This document shows positions 34,596 to 47,182 of a stretch of DNA of 64,000 nt, piece after piece. The number at the start of each line of letters is the position of its first letter. Position 1 is the stretch's first letter. The notes below the pieces were generated by a model. That model saw only the letters and a program-made list of their open reading frames with translations. It searched no databases and was not told the origin of the DNA. Where the stretch lies: assembly GCA_023897205.1 (NCBI GenBank), contig JAHWDD010000001.1:1612001-1676000 (forward strand). The letters are read 5' to 3'. The DNA comes from Exophiala sp. HKRS030. Lineage: Eukaryota > Ascomycota > Eurotiomycetes > Chaetothyriales > Herpotrichiellaceae. The position numbers and the translations under genes were made by a program.

Positions 34596-36115
34596 ATGAT
34601 CATCATGGCCTTTCGTGGTCATGGTCGAGATCTAAGACTTTATCATCTTCCTACCGAGGTGAGTCTCCCCCGGCCTTGGCCTTGTCCGTACATACCAAAT
34701 CCATCTTTTTTTTAAAGCCATGTCTCAATCTCCATGTTCTTCTGCGCGCGCGCGCGCGCGAAATCAATCGCATGGTCAGAATTAATTTTGTGGTTGTGTC
34801 AAGAAAAGATCCTCGTATCAATCTTGTCCCGATTCGAAACTCAATCCCTCCTGCCTTTGATAGTCGTGTCGAGACAATTTCACTCCATAATCCTACGGAT
34901 CATTCACTTCCGACTCCTCCTCGCGGCGGCCTTGCCCGATTACAAACTCATCCTCGAGGCGTACCGACCCAGCAAGAGGTACGCGGACCCTTATCTGTTT
35001 TGTACCTACTTGGGTACCGACGGGTTGAGTTCGAAACATGAAGGGGTAGGGTCACTGTACGAGGACTGCAGGGGTGAAGAAGGGAGGTTCGCAAAATTGG
35101 GTGCCCTGTACAGTAGATTCAGACCCGAACGCCCGGGCGTACAAGGTTTGATGCCGTTGAGAAGGATAGCCGGGTCACCTGTTGTGAGACAGCAACATCA
35201 AGAGCAACCGCCGCCGCCGCAACAGCAAGCGCAGTATCAGCAGCAACATTATCAACAACTGCCGTTTCAACAACAACAACCGCCTCAACAGCAGGAACAA
35301 CACCCATCACAGGAAGCATCTTCGTCTTCTTCTGCACAACAACAACAACAACAACAACAACAACCAATCTACGGTACCGACGGTGATCAAGGTTTGGAAA
35401 AAGTCGTACACAATTTATACCTCGACGCTGATGAATTGTTTTGTCAATTCTGTGCCTACGCGAGTCTCGTCAGGTTGGGACCACACCGTGGAGTATTCTT
35501 GAGTAACGTTCATATAGTACAACCTGGGCAGGGTGTCATGAGGGTATGGAAACAATGGTTACAAGATCGAGCACAAGAATTGTGGTTGTCAGAAGGTAAA
35601 GGAGAAAGAGAAAGAGATTTGTCGTCACAATCATTTTCGGCATCATCATCATCATCATCGTCGTCGACATCTTCAACTTCTTCGTCGTCTCCAAATAATT
35701 GCCCCAACATTGGTCTGGATAAAAACATTTTGTGGACGGATTATCGAAAAAATGTAGGATTGAGGGTCGCCATACGAGATCGGGACGGGAAATGTTGCAC
35801 ACGAGGTCCCCCGTCGGAGGAGTATCAAGATACTCCCATGAGTTTCGTCATTGAAATTCAAGGTGAGTACTCACCCGATTCACACGGTGATTTGAATGCC
35901 TGCATGCCTGGGGTACGGTACTGACACTCGAACTCGTGACAGAATTGGTGGTGAGGACTACCCACTTGATGTTGGCGGTCGAAACTTCTTCTTCACAAGC
36001 CGGTGACGGTAAAACGGGCAAGGCTTTGATCTTTGGAAGATTCGCCTCTCCAGGTCCGGCGGCTCCAGCGACAATTCTCGCTCCAGCTCCAGCCTTGTGG
36101 GTTGGTGGCACGTGA
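34596..36115 (+). CDS. F-box-like protein with poly-Gln and poly-Ser tracts
   Basis: Three exons (34596-34658, 34809-35862, 35943-36115) give 429 residues. The introns are 150 and 80 nt, both with GTGAGT donors. Two in-frame ATGs at 34596 and 34605 are possible starts. The N-terminus reads LRLYHLPTEILVSILSRFETQSLLPLIVVSRQF, an F-box-like helix pair that would contact Skp1 in an SCF ubiquitin ligase. A Gln-rich stretch (about residues 165-230) includes nine consecutive Gln, and a Ser-rich stretch follows later. The rest has no motif I recognise, although FCQFCAYASLVRLG and KNVGLRVAIRDRDGKCC look conserved. The F-box call rests on pattern only. Confidence 0.68.
34742..34760. repeat. (CG)n dinucleotide run inside an intron
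   Basis: About eight alternating CG units lie within intron 1 of the F-box-like gene. Alternating CG of this kind can adopt Z-DNA in vitro. Confidence 0.85.
35337..35363 (+). repeat. CAA tract encoding nine glutamines
   Basis: Nine pure CAA codons in the Gln-rich region of the F-box-like gene; the purity of the codon suggests replication slippage. Confidence 0.9.
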
Positions 36116-36519
36116 GTGGGCGAGAGAAGTCAGGAGGGAGAGAAGAAAACCGAACGACTGACTCTACGACTTCCTTGTTTTTTTGCCTCTGATTGTGTTC
36201 TTTTCTCTCAACAATGTACACTCCCATATGTTTGTCCACCATCACGCGTACGTCTGCGTTTGAACGGAGGAACTCAAGACTCCCTGCGGGAAATCTTTTT
36301 TTTGGCGGCTGCTTTTGTTGTCAAGAAGACCTGACATACATACATCTTTTGGGATGGTTGGTGATGCGCTGGCTGCCTATGAATGAATTACGGAGTAAAT
36401 AGACACGATCTTTATGAACCTTCACAATTATACCCCTCCCAATTCTAGGTAATTTTGCACCAGAAGCAAGGACATCAAGAAGAGAGATCTCGATTGCACT
36501 GACTTGATTATTCAGGGTC
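36116..36519. other. Spacer downstream of the F-box gene
   Basis: Nothing is seen apart from one copy of the recurrent motif (TTACGGAGTAAA, about 36388). Confidence 0.5.
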
Positions 36520-37004
36520 ATGCAGAACGTCGACCAAGGTACTCATTCGACTGGACAGTTCGTATACACGTCACCAGCTGCAACGTTTGCCAGCTGTCAG
36601 AGTCGGTCGTGGACAAAATTGGTTTTCTTGGTTGTCTTTGGCATGATCGAGACGCGATGTTGCCTTTTCTTCTCGATAGATTCACACTCTTCATGTCAAT
36701 CGTAGCCTCCCTCAGTCCTCGATCAGACTCGCTAGTACTGATTACACTTGCCTCTTGTATCGAACGTGCTTTTTTTTCTCTGACAGACACAAAGAACAAT
36801 GAACATGGTCTTGTTCTCGTTCTTGGAAACGGCCCGGAAATCCCTGCAGATGCGAATATGCAAGCCACATCGCCCGGCCTGGGTTCAGCTGCTATCGACC
36901 TGCTTCCGGGACAGTTGGGGGGGACCACCTCTTTCATATCAGTCGATGACAGCCAACGAGTCTTTGCGATACCGCATGACCCTTTTCACCACCTCGGCCA
37001 GTGA
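36520..37004 (+). CDS. Possible small hypothetical protein, two exons
   Basis: Joining 36520-36601 to 36787-37004 gives a 99-residue frame beginning MQNVDQGTHSTGQFVYTSP and ending DDSQRVFAIPHDPFHHLGQ. The 185-nt intron runs from GTCGGT to a good pyrimidine-rich acceptor (CTCTGACAG). The peptide is Gly-, Pro- and Asp-rich and resembles no family I know. The donor is weak, so the first exon could be wrong. Confidence 0.35.
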
Positions 37005-37380
37005 CGGCCGTCGACGTCGTTCACCGGTTTCACCAATCCCAGCCCACCATGAGGCTCTGCTTCTGCGGTTTTGACATTGTCCCTCGCGAACAAGTCTGTA
37101 CCCCGCTCTTGCTCGCTTGGACCTCAGCTTCCCACATGGCCATCAATCGTGGCACCAACCTCTATCGATTGACACGTTTCCGGCCGGCCCAAAGGTATTT
37201 GAACAACTTTCGTCGACATTCGAGACCTTTGTTTCTCCTCCTGGCGTCAATTCATCAGTAAACTCTGATATCAATTACATGATTCTCTCCGGGTAGGATC
37301 GAGAAGAACTTGTCTTGCCTTTTTGTAAGGACATTAGCCGCGACTTCGATTCACTTCCCCCTCCCCCACCTTGTCCCATC
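37005..37380. other. Spacer before a Ser/Arg-rich gene
   Basis: No gene is called. An open frame at 37001-37261 has no family likeness. The last 60 bases are C- and T-rich, as in fungal promoters just before the ATG. Confidence 0.45.
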
Positions 37381-38246
37381 ATGCCAAAATTTGCAATCTC
37401 CAAAAACGGTATCTCCAGGGAGGTCCTGGAGACCGATCTGCCGTTGTACCTGGGTCGTGATGCTCATGTGGTGAAAACCCATGTATGTGGTATAGTTTGG
37501 ACACTCCCGGCGTCATGCTAAGGACCCATGAATAGGACTCTGATCGTTATGTCATCGAGGCTTCGCGAGCGCCGCCTGGTGTAAGCAGTCGAGTCGAGAT
37601 GCACGACGTGGCTCAAGCTCTAACCATCTCCCAGTCAATGCTGCCTTCGCTCCGCGATGACAGCGCGCGATGGCGCGAGAGTGACGGATATCAGAGACGA
37701 ATGAGTATGGCCCTCTGCATGGCTGTCGCTTGAATCGTACTCATCTCTTTGTTAGGTTACTCGGATAGCCGTGTACACAGAGACCGCAGGCAATCGTTTA
37801 GCAGAGACAGTGGTGGCTCTCATCACCAGTCGTCGAGACGTGATTCCAACGTGTCGAGATCGGGGTCATCATACGGTACACCTGCTGTCGCCATCCCCCA
37901 GAGACCCAACCTTCCGTCCAGGTACAGCTCCAACAGCGGTTCAATGATGGAGTCGATGTCGGGTTCGCCAAACTCAACCTTTGGCAGTGTCCCTTCCACG
38001 AGTAGAAATGGCCGAAGCTATTCATACTCTACAAACTATACCAATTCAAGACGTCCGTCAGATGCAATGGCATCCTTGGACGAGCATGTTATTACTCGGA
38101 CCGACTCGGTCTCGAGCGAGTCAAGTGAGTTTGGTATTGATGGTGTGCTTGGATTCGACAAGGATGTCCGTGATGCCGGTCGAAGGCATGACCATGGTTC
38201 CAGGCGTGATCATCATTCGTCCCGGTCGTATTATGACAGGAGGTAA
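37381..38246 (+). CDS. Hypothetical Ser/Arg-rich protein
   Basis: Three exons (37381-37482, 37536-37704, 37756-38246) encode 253 residues with continuous frame. The introns are 53 and 51 nt with GTATGT and GTATGG donors and TAG acceptors. The N-terminal 85 residues look folded (MPKFAISKNGISREV, then VEMHDVAQALTISQSML). The rest is low complexity: Ser, Arg, Asn and Gly dominate (RRDSNVSRSGSSYG), and the C-terminus is Arg/Asp/His-rich (RRHDHGSRRDHHSSRS). I do not recognise the family; a disordered nuclear or RNA-associated protein would fit the composition. It converges on the Clr5-domain gene only 101 bp away. Confidence 0.7.
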
Positions 38247-38347
38247 AGTCGGCCAATGAGAACATGAAGCCTTTCGTCGTATGGGATGCTTGCTTGGCCA
38301 CGTCTGATTTGTGAGTGCCTCTTCTTTTGCGAGTCTATCGCGCTTGT

Positions 38348-40315
38348 TCAGAGCTGACGAGCGCACCATTTCCAGAGGGAATTTGCTTCGTTGGTCTTGC
38401 CCTGTTTCTCCAGAACAGCCTTTAACAATTTGAAAGACTCGATGGATTTCTTATTGCCTTCTCCCAGGACTCGTCGGCGGTCACGGACAACTTCGCGTAA
38501 ATGTTGCTCACCTTGCTGAAGTTGTCTTTTGCCAGTCGAACCTGGTTCGTCATCTGCAAGCTGGAAAAGAAAGAATGCATGGCGGTGCTTTGCTTCCCAC
38601 GTGTACGGATGGTCCTCTGGGAAGTTCTCCCGCACTCTTGGGAGTACTTGGTTAACAATGAGCTCTTCGGCTCTCTCTGCATCGCCAAACCGGAAGGTAG
38701 CTCTGGCCAATGTTGCTGCTGCCATTATGGTTTCGATGCGATACGGGCCGAAATGAATGTCGAAATCTTGAAAAAGGCCTTCCAGCATGTCCTTGGCGGG
38801 ACCGAAATTTCTGTCCCTCTTGTCCACCCTCAATTCATTCTCCAGCATAGCCCAGGCGATGTGATACTTCGCCATCAGGGCTGGACCACGAGAGTTTGGG
38901 TATTCTGTCTGCACTCTGTTGTGGACATGTCTCAGCTGCTCAAGGTCATGAAGGCGTCTGCCGTGGGTGCTGGGTTGGAGAATGTTCTTCTCAAAGGCGA
39001 TGGTCAATCGCAAGGGATTATTTTCTCCCAGGTGCATCTTGGTGACCTCGTCGATTTCTTTCAGTAGCTCCAGCAATCTTTTGTTGTGACCAAGGCAGTT
39101 GAACAGTACATTTGCCACTGTCAATGCGACAATACACGCTTCTCCTGGAGACACTCGATCGCGAATCATGCACAAGAACGAGAACTTGGCCAAGTCGAGA
39201 TAATACGTTGCGTTGGGATCTTCTTGTCCAACGCAAATCAGCCAATATAAGCAATTGGTTATGAATGAAGCGGAATGAGTGCCATCATTCAACTGTGGAC
39301 TCTGTGTGTATGCTCCAAACCTCGAGGGATCAAAGCCTAGGTCTTGAATGCTGGCTGGTGTTGAGGACAGCAGAGCATTTGTGAACTCCGCCGACCAATT
39401 GGGAATGGCGCAACCCAAGAAGAATCCAGACTGAGGCTCAAGGCCAAATGGTCTCATTATGCTGCCTATGACTGGCTGCGGTGGCATCGAGACGTTTGCC
39501 GGCGGAAGCTGATAGGCTTCTGGACCTAGGTCCATGAAATCATAGTCAGCTTCAGAAGTCACCATGGATGATCTATTGGATTCGTTTCCCTCTTCCGAGT
39601 GTCGAGGGGTTGACCGAGGAGTGATATCTGGCGATGGCATACAAAGGTCAGACACTTCAGAATGGCTGGCTGGAGCTGGCGGATAGCTCAAAAGATCCGA
39701 AAGGGGTGTGAGCAAGGTCTGAGGGATGGCCGACGCGATTGGGAATTCTTGCAGTTTAATATGAGGAGGAGTTTCGTCTGTATCTGAGATTTGGGAGAGA
39801 AGGTCGGCTTCATCCTTCAGTTTGGATCTCTTGATATACCTCGCTATGTCCTCCCTGCGACGGGGGGAGGACGAGAAGAGAACGACCTGGGCTTCAGGAG
39901 GACATCCTTCTGCCCTGGCCTGGTTCAAGAGTCGCAAGATGAAGGCGGCGTCAGTGTACGTATGGTTTTTTCGGATATCCCAGCTCTTCAGCTGGTCCTT
40001 GTACTGTTTGGGTCTGTGGATTGCATTGCAAGGTCAGCTAATGGAAGATTGGCGAGTTATAGGTTTATGTTTGGACAGTGGCTAGGTGGGTGGGATGAAA
40101 TAGGAGCTGGAGTTGGAGTTGGAGCCTTACGATTGACTTAGACCATAGGTGGTCCTGATATGATCAATGATTCTTTGTAGTTTCCAGCCGTCGACCATAT
40201 AGAGGCGTTCGATCTCATGTCGACGAGCGTTCAAGGGTGATTGGAGCCGCCGGTAGGCCCTCTTTTTCGGCCTGGGGCGTTTGTCAGGCATGGAGAAAGA
40301 AGCGGCTCGGGCCAT
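38348..40315 (-). CDS. Clr5-domain protein with a TPR-like C-terminal region
   Basis: Two exons (40315-40131, 40013-38348) give 616 residues. The 117-nt intron (GTAAGG...CCACAG) splits the Clr5 domain. Residues about 25-85 match Clr5: RRHEIERLYMVDGWKLQRIIDHIRTTYG, then SPKQYKDQLKSWDIRKN, the pattern named after the S. pombe silencing factor Clr5 and common in filamentous fungi. A Ser/Pro-rich linker follows. From about residue 300 the sequence is helical, with repeats resembling tetratricopeptide units (for example ETIMAAATLARATFRFGDAERAEEL and HRHAFFLFQLADDE). Many such fungal proteins are predicted DNA-binding regulators. The upstream flank is unusually long. Confidence 0.78.
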
Positions 40316-42845
40316 GCTTTTTGTCTGGTCAGGCCCGGTGTGTTGCAGGCTAGTGCCTGCCTACTGGAAGCCCCTTTCCCCGGGGGGACGTTTGTGAAGT
40401 ATTCGTGTCGTGGGGTCTATGTGATGTATCCGTTTCGTATTGGGCGAAAGTAGTTAGGTTAGGCAGTATTCCGTATGCAAGCAAATGTACTTTGTGAGGG
40501 GGTGGGAGAAAAAAAAGTTCCAATTCTTGGGTGTCGAATCGACTTGCTCGAGGCTGATGCAAGGGGCTGGCTGGATTTGGGGGCCTTGTGCAGAGTAGGT
40601 GATTTTTGAGTGGTCGGGCTGGGTTGGGCTTTTCCCAGGGCATGTACCATATGCATTCGTAGTAGCTTCTCTTGGGCACTGAAGGTTGTGGAAAAGGAGG
40701 AAGAGAGGGAGAGAGAACGGGACGCCAGGCACTTAACCGATGAACTGGACTGAGTGGACAACGTTGAAAGTGTTGGATGCGTGCATCTTTCTCGTTGGTT
40801 CCAGTGGCGAAAAGAAGAAGCAGAAGGGGCATGACGCCTTGCGAGTTACGTAGGCAAGTACGGAGGGCTCTTGAATGTGTATGGAGTCGTGACGGGGGAG
40901 GGAAAGAGACAAGGCAGACTGGAGGCAGTGGGTAGAGGTATTAGTCCGTAGGGGTTTGGGCACTGGCTGTTGGGTGTTGGGTATTCGGGGGGCCTACGGA
41001 CTGACCAGTCGAGAAAACGCCTCAGCACCTCTTTTCTTTTGCTCATTGATTATTGCTTTTGGTAGAGCGGAATGGCTGGGCTGGTGCAGGAAAAAGGGGA
41101 GGCAGTGCTTACTCTACTGTATGCATCCGGCTGTGTTGAGTTGGGGTGAGAAGGCGCATGGGGGTGTGGGCAAGACCAGAGGCATGGGCTTACTGTAGGC
41201 ATCAGACGGATTACCGAGCAAGTACTGACGGGGTGACAAAAGTTCGAAATGCCAAGGAGAAGAGATACGCAGTACTAGTCGTATATACGGATATCAATAA
41301 ATACGAAGAGACGGAATTTACGTGAATGTTGGGATGTGTAATGGGTTGAAGAGAGTGAGTAGGGACGACGGACGGGTCGAGAAGATGATGGGTGCAAAGC
41401 AAACAAAGGAACCAACAAGAACTTTGGTGCCAATCTCTTTAGGAATGGAAGAACAGCATCTGCCTTTGCAAAACAATGCTCATTGACCCTTACCTAGGTA
41501 GATACTCCGGTCCGTAGGTAGTACAGTAGGTATTCAACAAAGGTATCTACTAAGTATGTCAGACAAGATAGCCAAACTCAAGAAGAACTCTATACCCTGC
41601 TGCTGGTACATGATGTTAGCATAGAGGATGAGGTGCTCAAAGTATTGACAGAACTCCGTATTCTGTAAACCCCTTTACCTCATCTTGAGGAATTAAACTG
41701 GTTCCCACCGTGGAGGCGGATACAGCCGCTTTCAGACATGGAGATACGGAGAATGTGTATATCACGCACGTAGAACACGGGAGTGGATACTTTTTTTTTC
41801 TTCAAGCATTCTTTGATCCAGGAGGTTCTGTATGCTTTAATCTTGACCGGCTCAGAAGGTCTCGTACGGACGGAGCACAAAGTCCCAGATCGAGATATTA
41901 CATCGCATCAAACCTGCACTGCAGTGCCACCACTTTCGTCAGTAGACAGAGGAGAGGGGGCGCAGTGCGGGGCGGGAAGATTTCCCCTCTCGACTCTTTC
42001 CATACTTTTGAACATCCGGAAAACAATGTCCCAAATGCGCAATTGTCTCTCCTCCCCCGAGAACTGCATGGCGTTGCATTGTGGGCCACAGAGAGAGAAC
42101 CCCAGTTCAGTCAGTCCGAGGTGTGTGGTTCGCGAACAGGAAAACCGCGCATGAGAAGGAAGAAGAGGAAGAAGAAGAAAAGTCATTGGGGGCCAAAAAG
42201 GCGTCAAGAAAGGGGGGCCGAGACCGAGAGTGACCCGATTCTACCAGGTAAATGCGATGCAGGACACGCGTCCGGACGGTCGAGTGAGACGGAAAAACTC
42301 TTGGGCTGGGTTCGATTCTTTCAACGTCTGGAAATGGTGAATGAGGCAGTAAGAGTCTGCTTGAGTCATACCATGAGACCACCATCGATTATACGAGAGC
42401 GTCACATTGCATGTTGAGATGTCGTCGGAGAGTCTACTGAGTAACTCCGTACCTACAGTACTACAGTATGTACTCCATTTGTCGGGCTAACTATCCGGAG
42501 TACAGGGTGCTCCGTACTGCCCAACACGTCTCGAGTATTTCCACTGCGATGAATGAACGTTCTACGTTCTACGTTCTACGAAACGTATCTCACTCTCTTT
42601 AAAAATTGTTTTCTTACGAGGACGATGCCTTCTTAACCTTGACTTCGTTAATGGTCAGCCGGTCGTATACAAGGGTTGCGTACGGAGCATAAGGCGCCCT
42701 GCGATGTAGTCGAGATCAAGGCCAAGAACGTCCTCCCGTAGACATGGAAATAAATACTCACGGTGTGATTACGGAGTTACCAAGATCCCCCATCTCACTC
42801 ACACCTTTCTGGTCCATCGACTGATTCCAGTGCGGCAAAACAACA
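40316..42845. other. Gene-poor 2.5-kb region
   Basis: No supported gene. The longest frame (41710-42417 on +) lacks an ATG at its head, has a GAA/AAG-driven Lys/Arg run and no family likeness. Several copies of the recurrent motif cluster between 41500 and 42780 (about 41652, 42443, 42495-42516 and 42770). It holds the promoters of the Clr5-domain and DUF1857 genes. Confidence 0.45.
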
Positions 42846-43337
42846 ATGGCAGACTCTCCCAAGCATAGCATCGCCTACACGGCACCAGTCAATCCACCCG
42901 GGGTCGAACCCAAACTCACCTACGCCTTGATCTGGGAAGGACTCAAAATCAAGGTCGGGGCCGGTCAGGTATTCGTGGGGGGAGCCATCACCGACACGGT
43001 CGTGGTGTCCCAGGAAAAGGACCAACTAGGACAGGATGTCACGGAACGAGTGGCCACTTTTGCGGACGGAAACGTCAAGACTCGAGAGAGATGTACTCAC
43101 TACCCACCTATCAAGGTCGAGTTCTTGAGATACGACGGGACCAAAGTGCAGAACATCATCAGTGAAGGTGCCCAAGGGGAACTGTACATGACTTATGTTT
43201 TTGACCTGATCCACTTTGGGAAAAATCCCGAAGAGTCCGAGGCCCAAAAGCCCAAGGATCTGAACATGGCGAGAGTGGCCGTCGAGACGACTCTCGAGGT
43301 CATGAGGGAGATGGTCAGGGATGGGAAGATCAAGTGA
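42846..43337 (+). CDS. DUF1857 family protein (START/Bet v 1-like fold)
   Basis: A single exon of 163 residues. It opens IAYTAPVNPPGVEPKLTYALIWEGLKIKV and later has CTHYPPIKVEFLRYDG, IISEGAQGELYMTYVFD and a C-terminal helix (VAVETTLEVMREMVRDGKI). That order matches DUF1857/AtaL-like proteins, which adopt a helix-grip fold with a hydrophobic pocket. Members are small cytosolic proteins of mostly unknown function, sometimes near secondary-metabolite genes. No metabolite genes are seen here. Confidence 0.82.
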   Translation: MADSPKHSIAYTAPVNPPGVEPKLTYALIWEGLKIKVGAGQVFVGGAITDTVVVSQEKDQLGQDVTERVATFADGNVKTRERCTHYPPIKVEFLRYDGTKVQNIISEGAQGELYMTYVFDLIHFGKNPEESEAQKPKDLNMARVAVETTLEVMREMVRDGKIK

Positions 43338-45204
43338 TTCGTGTCGTCGTAACGAGTGAAAGATGGACATTGGCCTGGATCGTTCGGTTTTTTGTCTGGT
43401 GGTTGATCGTCTAGATTATGCGAGTACTCCGTACAGGATGAGATATTTCCTCCGTGACGAGTGACTCCGTACTGCAATGCGGAATGATGAGCATATTGAC
43501 ACAGTCACGAGGGGATGAAGAATTACCAAGGATTGATCGAGTACTCGAAGTGATAGGTCCATCAAGATATTGACTGGTTAAAACTAAACGCCTCACTTTG
43601 ATAAAGACCTCCGACTTGAATATATTAACTTTACCTTGCTATGTATCTAGACTCTTAATAGATTAGAACAGACATTTTTTAGATCAAAAGTCCCTGTCGT
43701 AACGAAGCTAACGAAGGCATCACGAAGCCTGAGGCAGAAACCAAAGATCCATCTACAGTAGTGAAGCCAAGCTTAGTACGAGGAGAAATGATGCCTGTAA
43801 ACTGGCTTTAGATACGGAGTACTCGTACTCCTTACCTAAGTTAAGGTAGGTAATAATGTAATTCGTCGAGTTGGCTGGCACTTTGGGCATCAATCAATGA
43901 TTCAATCAATCAATCAATCCCAACTTCTTCAACCACCAACAAGACTCACTCATTATCCCCTTCATCATCGATCATCAACTACTACTAGTAACTCGGTATC
44001 ATGCCACTTTTCAATTCCTCTCTTTGTTTCCTGTTGAGCCTCCCCGCTAGATCACTTTGGTCCTTCACTCCGACGTTCAAACCCCGAACCTTGAACAGGA
44101 AACATTCTCCTCGACATGGTCTACAACAACGTCGACCGGGACCCATAAGGGACTTTTGTCATCCGAGTACTCCGTACAGGGTTATCAAAATTCATTAAAC
44201 GTGAACCACATCCACTACATTACCTATTACCAGGTATTATTGTTATATCGCAATCCTATCCATTGTTCCTATATTTCTCAACGTAGATTTTCCCTCCCTG
44301 CTTCCCTTCCCAACTGAAGTTTTCAATCCACCACTGGCAACCCCTTGTCCACTCACACACCCTTTTCTTTAGGAAATGGTGCTAGTTCATCACGACATCC
44401 TATCTTTGTCTTTGTCTTTGTCTTGCAGGTCCAAGTCCAACATGCCCAAACACCCACGAAACAACAACCCTTGGAGTCGGTTGGCGGTGTTTTTGCAGAG
44501 ATGTCAAGGGAAAAAAAGGGTTCTTTTGCTCTCCGACTAGTCCGAGTACAAAGATACCACCACCAGGTAGGCTGGCAAAAAAACACAACAAGGGAGACGG
44601 ACTACCTGGGTATGATTCCTCCCCCGGGGCCACGTCGCCGCCGACCTTTTGTGAGTTTTTGCCTATTCCCAAGTCGAACTTTTGATCGCCATCACAATTA
44701 CGAAGACCACACACCCCCCCAGACATTACACACACTCACACACACATTTATAAACCCCCTCCTCTCCCCATCCCTCTCTCGAGTGTGAGAACTCATTGGC
44801 AGATCTTATCAAGACACATTGTGCCGTGGCCGTGTTGCTGGTATTGAGTACCACACATACAGACTAACATACCTGATACCATCCTGCCATACCACACCAC
44901 CCTGACATCACTGGATCTACCTTCTCCCTCATCACACCTCACCGGATCTTTGTGGATTACTCGTCAGGAAGGAAGAGATAAAGGGAGACAAACAAACAGA
45001 CAGTCAGTCCTAGGAGTTCATCATACAGCAGTACCATCTCCAATCTCTCTTCATCCTATCCTATCCTACCCTCTTCAGGCGCGCCAACTCTCAATCTCTT
45101 TGGCTCTACCTCTCATCGTCATTGTCTATCGACGGCGACGACGAAGACGACGACGACGACGACAACTCTACGGACAAACCCGTGAGAAGGAGGATCAGGT
45201 AACG
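43338..45204. other. Gene-poor 1.9-kb region with many motif copies
   Basis: No supported gene. It includes two copies of the 16-mer GAGTACTCCGTACAGG (about 43422 and 44165), one inverted copy around 43811, an (ATCA)n run near 43895-43920, and a (CA)n-rich stretch near 44720-44748. The part just upstream of 45205 is C/T-rich, as in a promoter. Confidence 0.5.
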
Positions 45205-45951
45205 ATGCCGTCCTCCAGCACTGCCAGCGTCAAGAGCGGAAGTACAGGAGGTGGTGGTCGCAACAACAACGGTCGTCACCGTCCAGAGATCCACAATCAA
45301 ATCGTGCGTCATTTTGGTGGCTCCCACGACTGCCAACAAGACAGACCGGCCATGAACAGATGGTTATCGGAGTGTCCACGTGAGGAACCATGGAACCATG
45401 TCTCTAGGTTTTCTACCTCTTCGTCATCATCATCATCATCATCATCAATCATCAGATCGAAGTCGGGTAAGATGTGAGTTTGTAACTCTGTCGACACCCG
45501 ACGACTTGCCCTTGTCGAAGACGAGCGTGAACAACGACACCGGCGTTTCTTACCTTGCTCTATTTTTTTTTCCTGACCGAGGAAAGTCTTGAGACTCAAG
45601 AGTCTCTTTCTTACCCAACGACTCGACCGAGGGACACAACAAAAACACACAAATCGAACAAGTTTGATTTGCAAAAAGAGAAAAAAAAAGACAAATCGAT
45701 GAGGGGCACATGCCCCCCAACTCCTATGGTGAACAACCGGTTGTAGAAGCACCAAAGCAGTTGTGATGACGAACACGGTCGACTTTCGACTTTGGTTCCT
45801 CGGGGTTCGGATCCAGATGAAAACACATCAACCCCAACCACCGACCACGACCGTGCCAAAAAGGAGAAAGTGTGGTTTGCTCTGTAGAATTGGAAACGAC
45901 AAAGGCACGTACAGGACTGCCTGTCGCCGGGACGGAGAACTGTTGTCATGA
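45205..45951 (+). CDS. Possible hypothetical protein, Ser-rich
   Basis: ATG 45205 opens MPSSSTASVKSGSTGGGG and continues RPEIHNQIVRHFGGSHDCQQ and MNRWLSECPREEPWNHVSRF, then a Ser tract encoded by TCA repeats. The frame ends soon after unless an intron 45467-45760 (GTAAGA...AAGCAG, 294 nt) is removed; joining 45205-45466 to 45761-45951 gives 150 residues ending TYRTACRRDGELLS. The first exon looks like genuine protein; the join is speculative because the intron is long for this window. No family is recognised. Confidence 0.38.
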
Positions 45952-47182
45952 AACCCAAGAAGGACCGGAGAAACCTCTTACAGCATCACCTTGTCCTTGG
46001 TATTTTGGGTAGGATAAGGGGGGTTTGCGTGCTGTGTGATTCATTTTTTTTTCTTTCCTTTTCTTTCCTTTTTTTTCCAACTTTTCTGGACTCGGCTGGG
46101 ATGGGATTTCTTGTTCACGTTTCCCTTCTTCTTTCCCTTTCCTGTACCTACGTTGGCTCGGTACAGGTAAACCACTAGGCAGCAACTCTTTTCGTCTAGG
46201 TAGTTTCTTGGATCGGTACGATAAGATATCATCTACCTACGGAGTAGTACTGTATATCATTTCATCTTCTCATCAACTTCCGTACTCGAGTACACACTCT
46301 GAGAATAGTCCACGAGGTACAAAAAGGCCTTGTCTTGTAATGTACTGTTTTGCTCCACCCTAATTCATGCTCGAGAAATTTCCTCCAAAGAAAAACATCC
46401 TTTTTAAAACCATCATTTGAATTGCGAGAAATATGTCCTTGTCCAACTACTAAAAGTTACACCAACTTCAGCAGTGGGCAAGATCTTGACAGTTGTCTTT
46501 CTTTGACCTTGTCGACTTTGTACTATTCGGAAAATCTTGGAGGTTCCCTTTCTTCACCCCCAGAAAGATATACTTCTCTTCTTTTCGTACTGTAGCCAAC
46601 ATGGTTGACTTTTACTTGGGGGAATTTTTCACACTTCCATCCCAACCTTCCCCATCAATACCAGGGGCAAAGATTCTCTTGTGCTTTGATGATACGTGTA
46701 TCCAAAGAGCGACATGTTGACTGTCCTCCAGACTGGTTTCATTCCACTCGGTGCCAGTCCCAGGGTATCTGTCGCAACATGAACGAAAGCCATTCGTTGC
46801 GTTTGTTCATCAATAACCTTCGAACAGGTTTCGAAGAGCATACACCCTTCAGATCTAGACCAAGGTTCTATTGGCGCATGTCGTCGGTATGCTCTCAGAA
46901 CAGCCCTTGTGTTGCGTCCCTCGGCAGAGACGTGATCAGGTCTGCTTAGGCAAGCAATCCAGCAATGTCCCAGACAGCATCTCATGTTGAGATATCACAA
47001 ATGATCCTTCTGCGAAGTTGCTGAACCACAATCGGCTGGAACTTGGCTACTGCTCGAGAGGCCACCAAATTGTTTCTCAGTTCCAAATCAGAGCACACAT
47101 CTCTCTGCCGTGATAGCATGACATTTCTAAAGGCCATACCAAAAGTCTAGCATAACAAAAAAAAAATCGCCCATTCTACACT
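45952..47182. other. AT- and pyrimidine-rich spacer
   Basis: No gene is seen. A long T/C run lies near 46043-46078, and motif copies lie near 46237 and 46278. It contains the 3' flank of the APH-like gene. Confidence 0.5.

Noticed and set aside
37001..37261. 86-codon frame before the Ser/Arg-rich gene
   Set aside because: No start context, no family likeness, and it overlaps the likely promoter.
41710..42417. 235-codon frame in the gene-poor 40-43 kb region
   Set aside because: It has no ATG at its head, the Lys/Arg run comes from a GAA/AAG-rich simple stretch, and there are no motifs.
44345..45204. Frames of about 100-150 codons with Arg runs or CA-rich ends
   Set aside because: They are driven by CGA/CGACGA and CA simple repeats; the region looks like promoter and leader of the gene starting at 45205.
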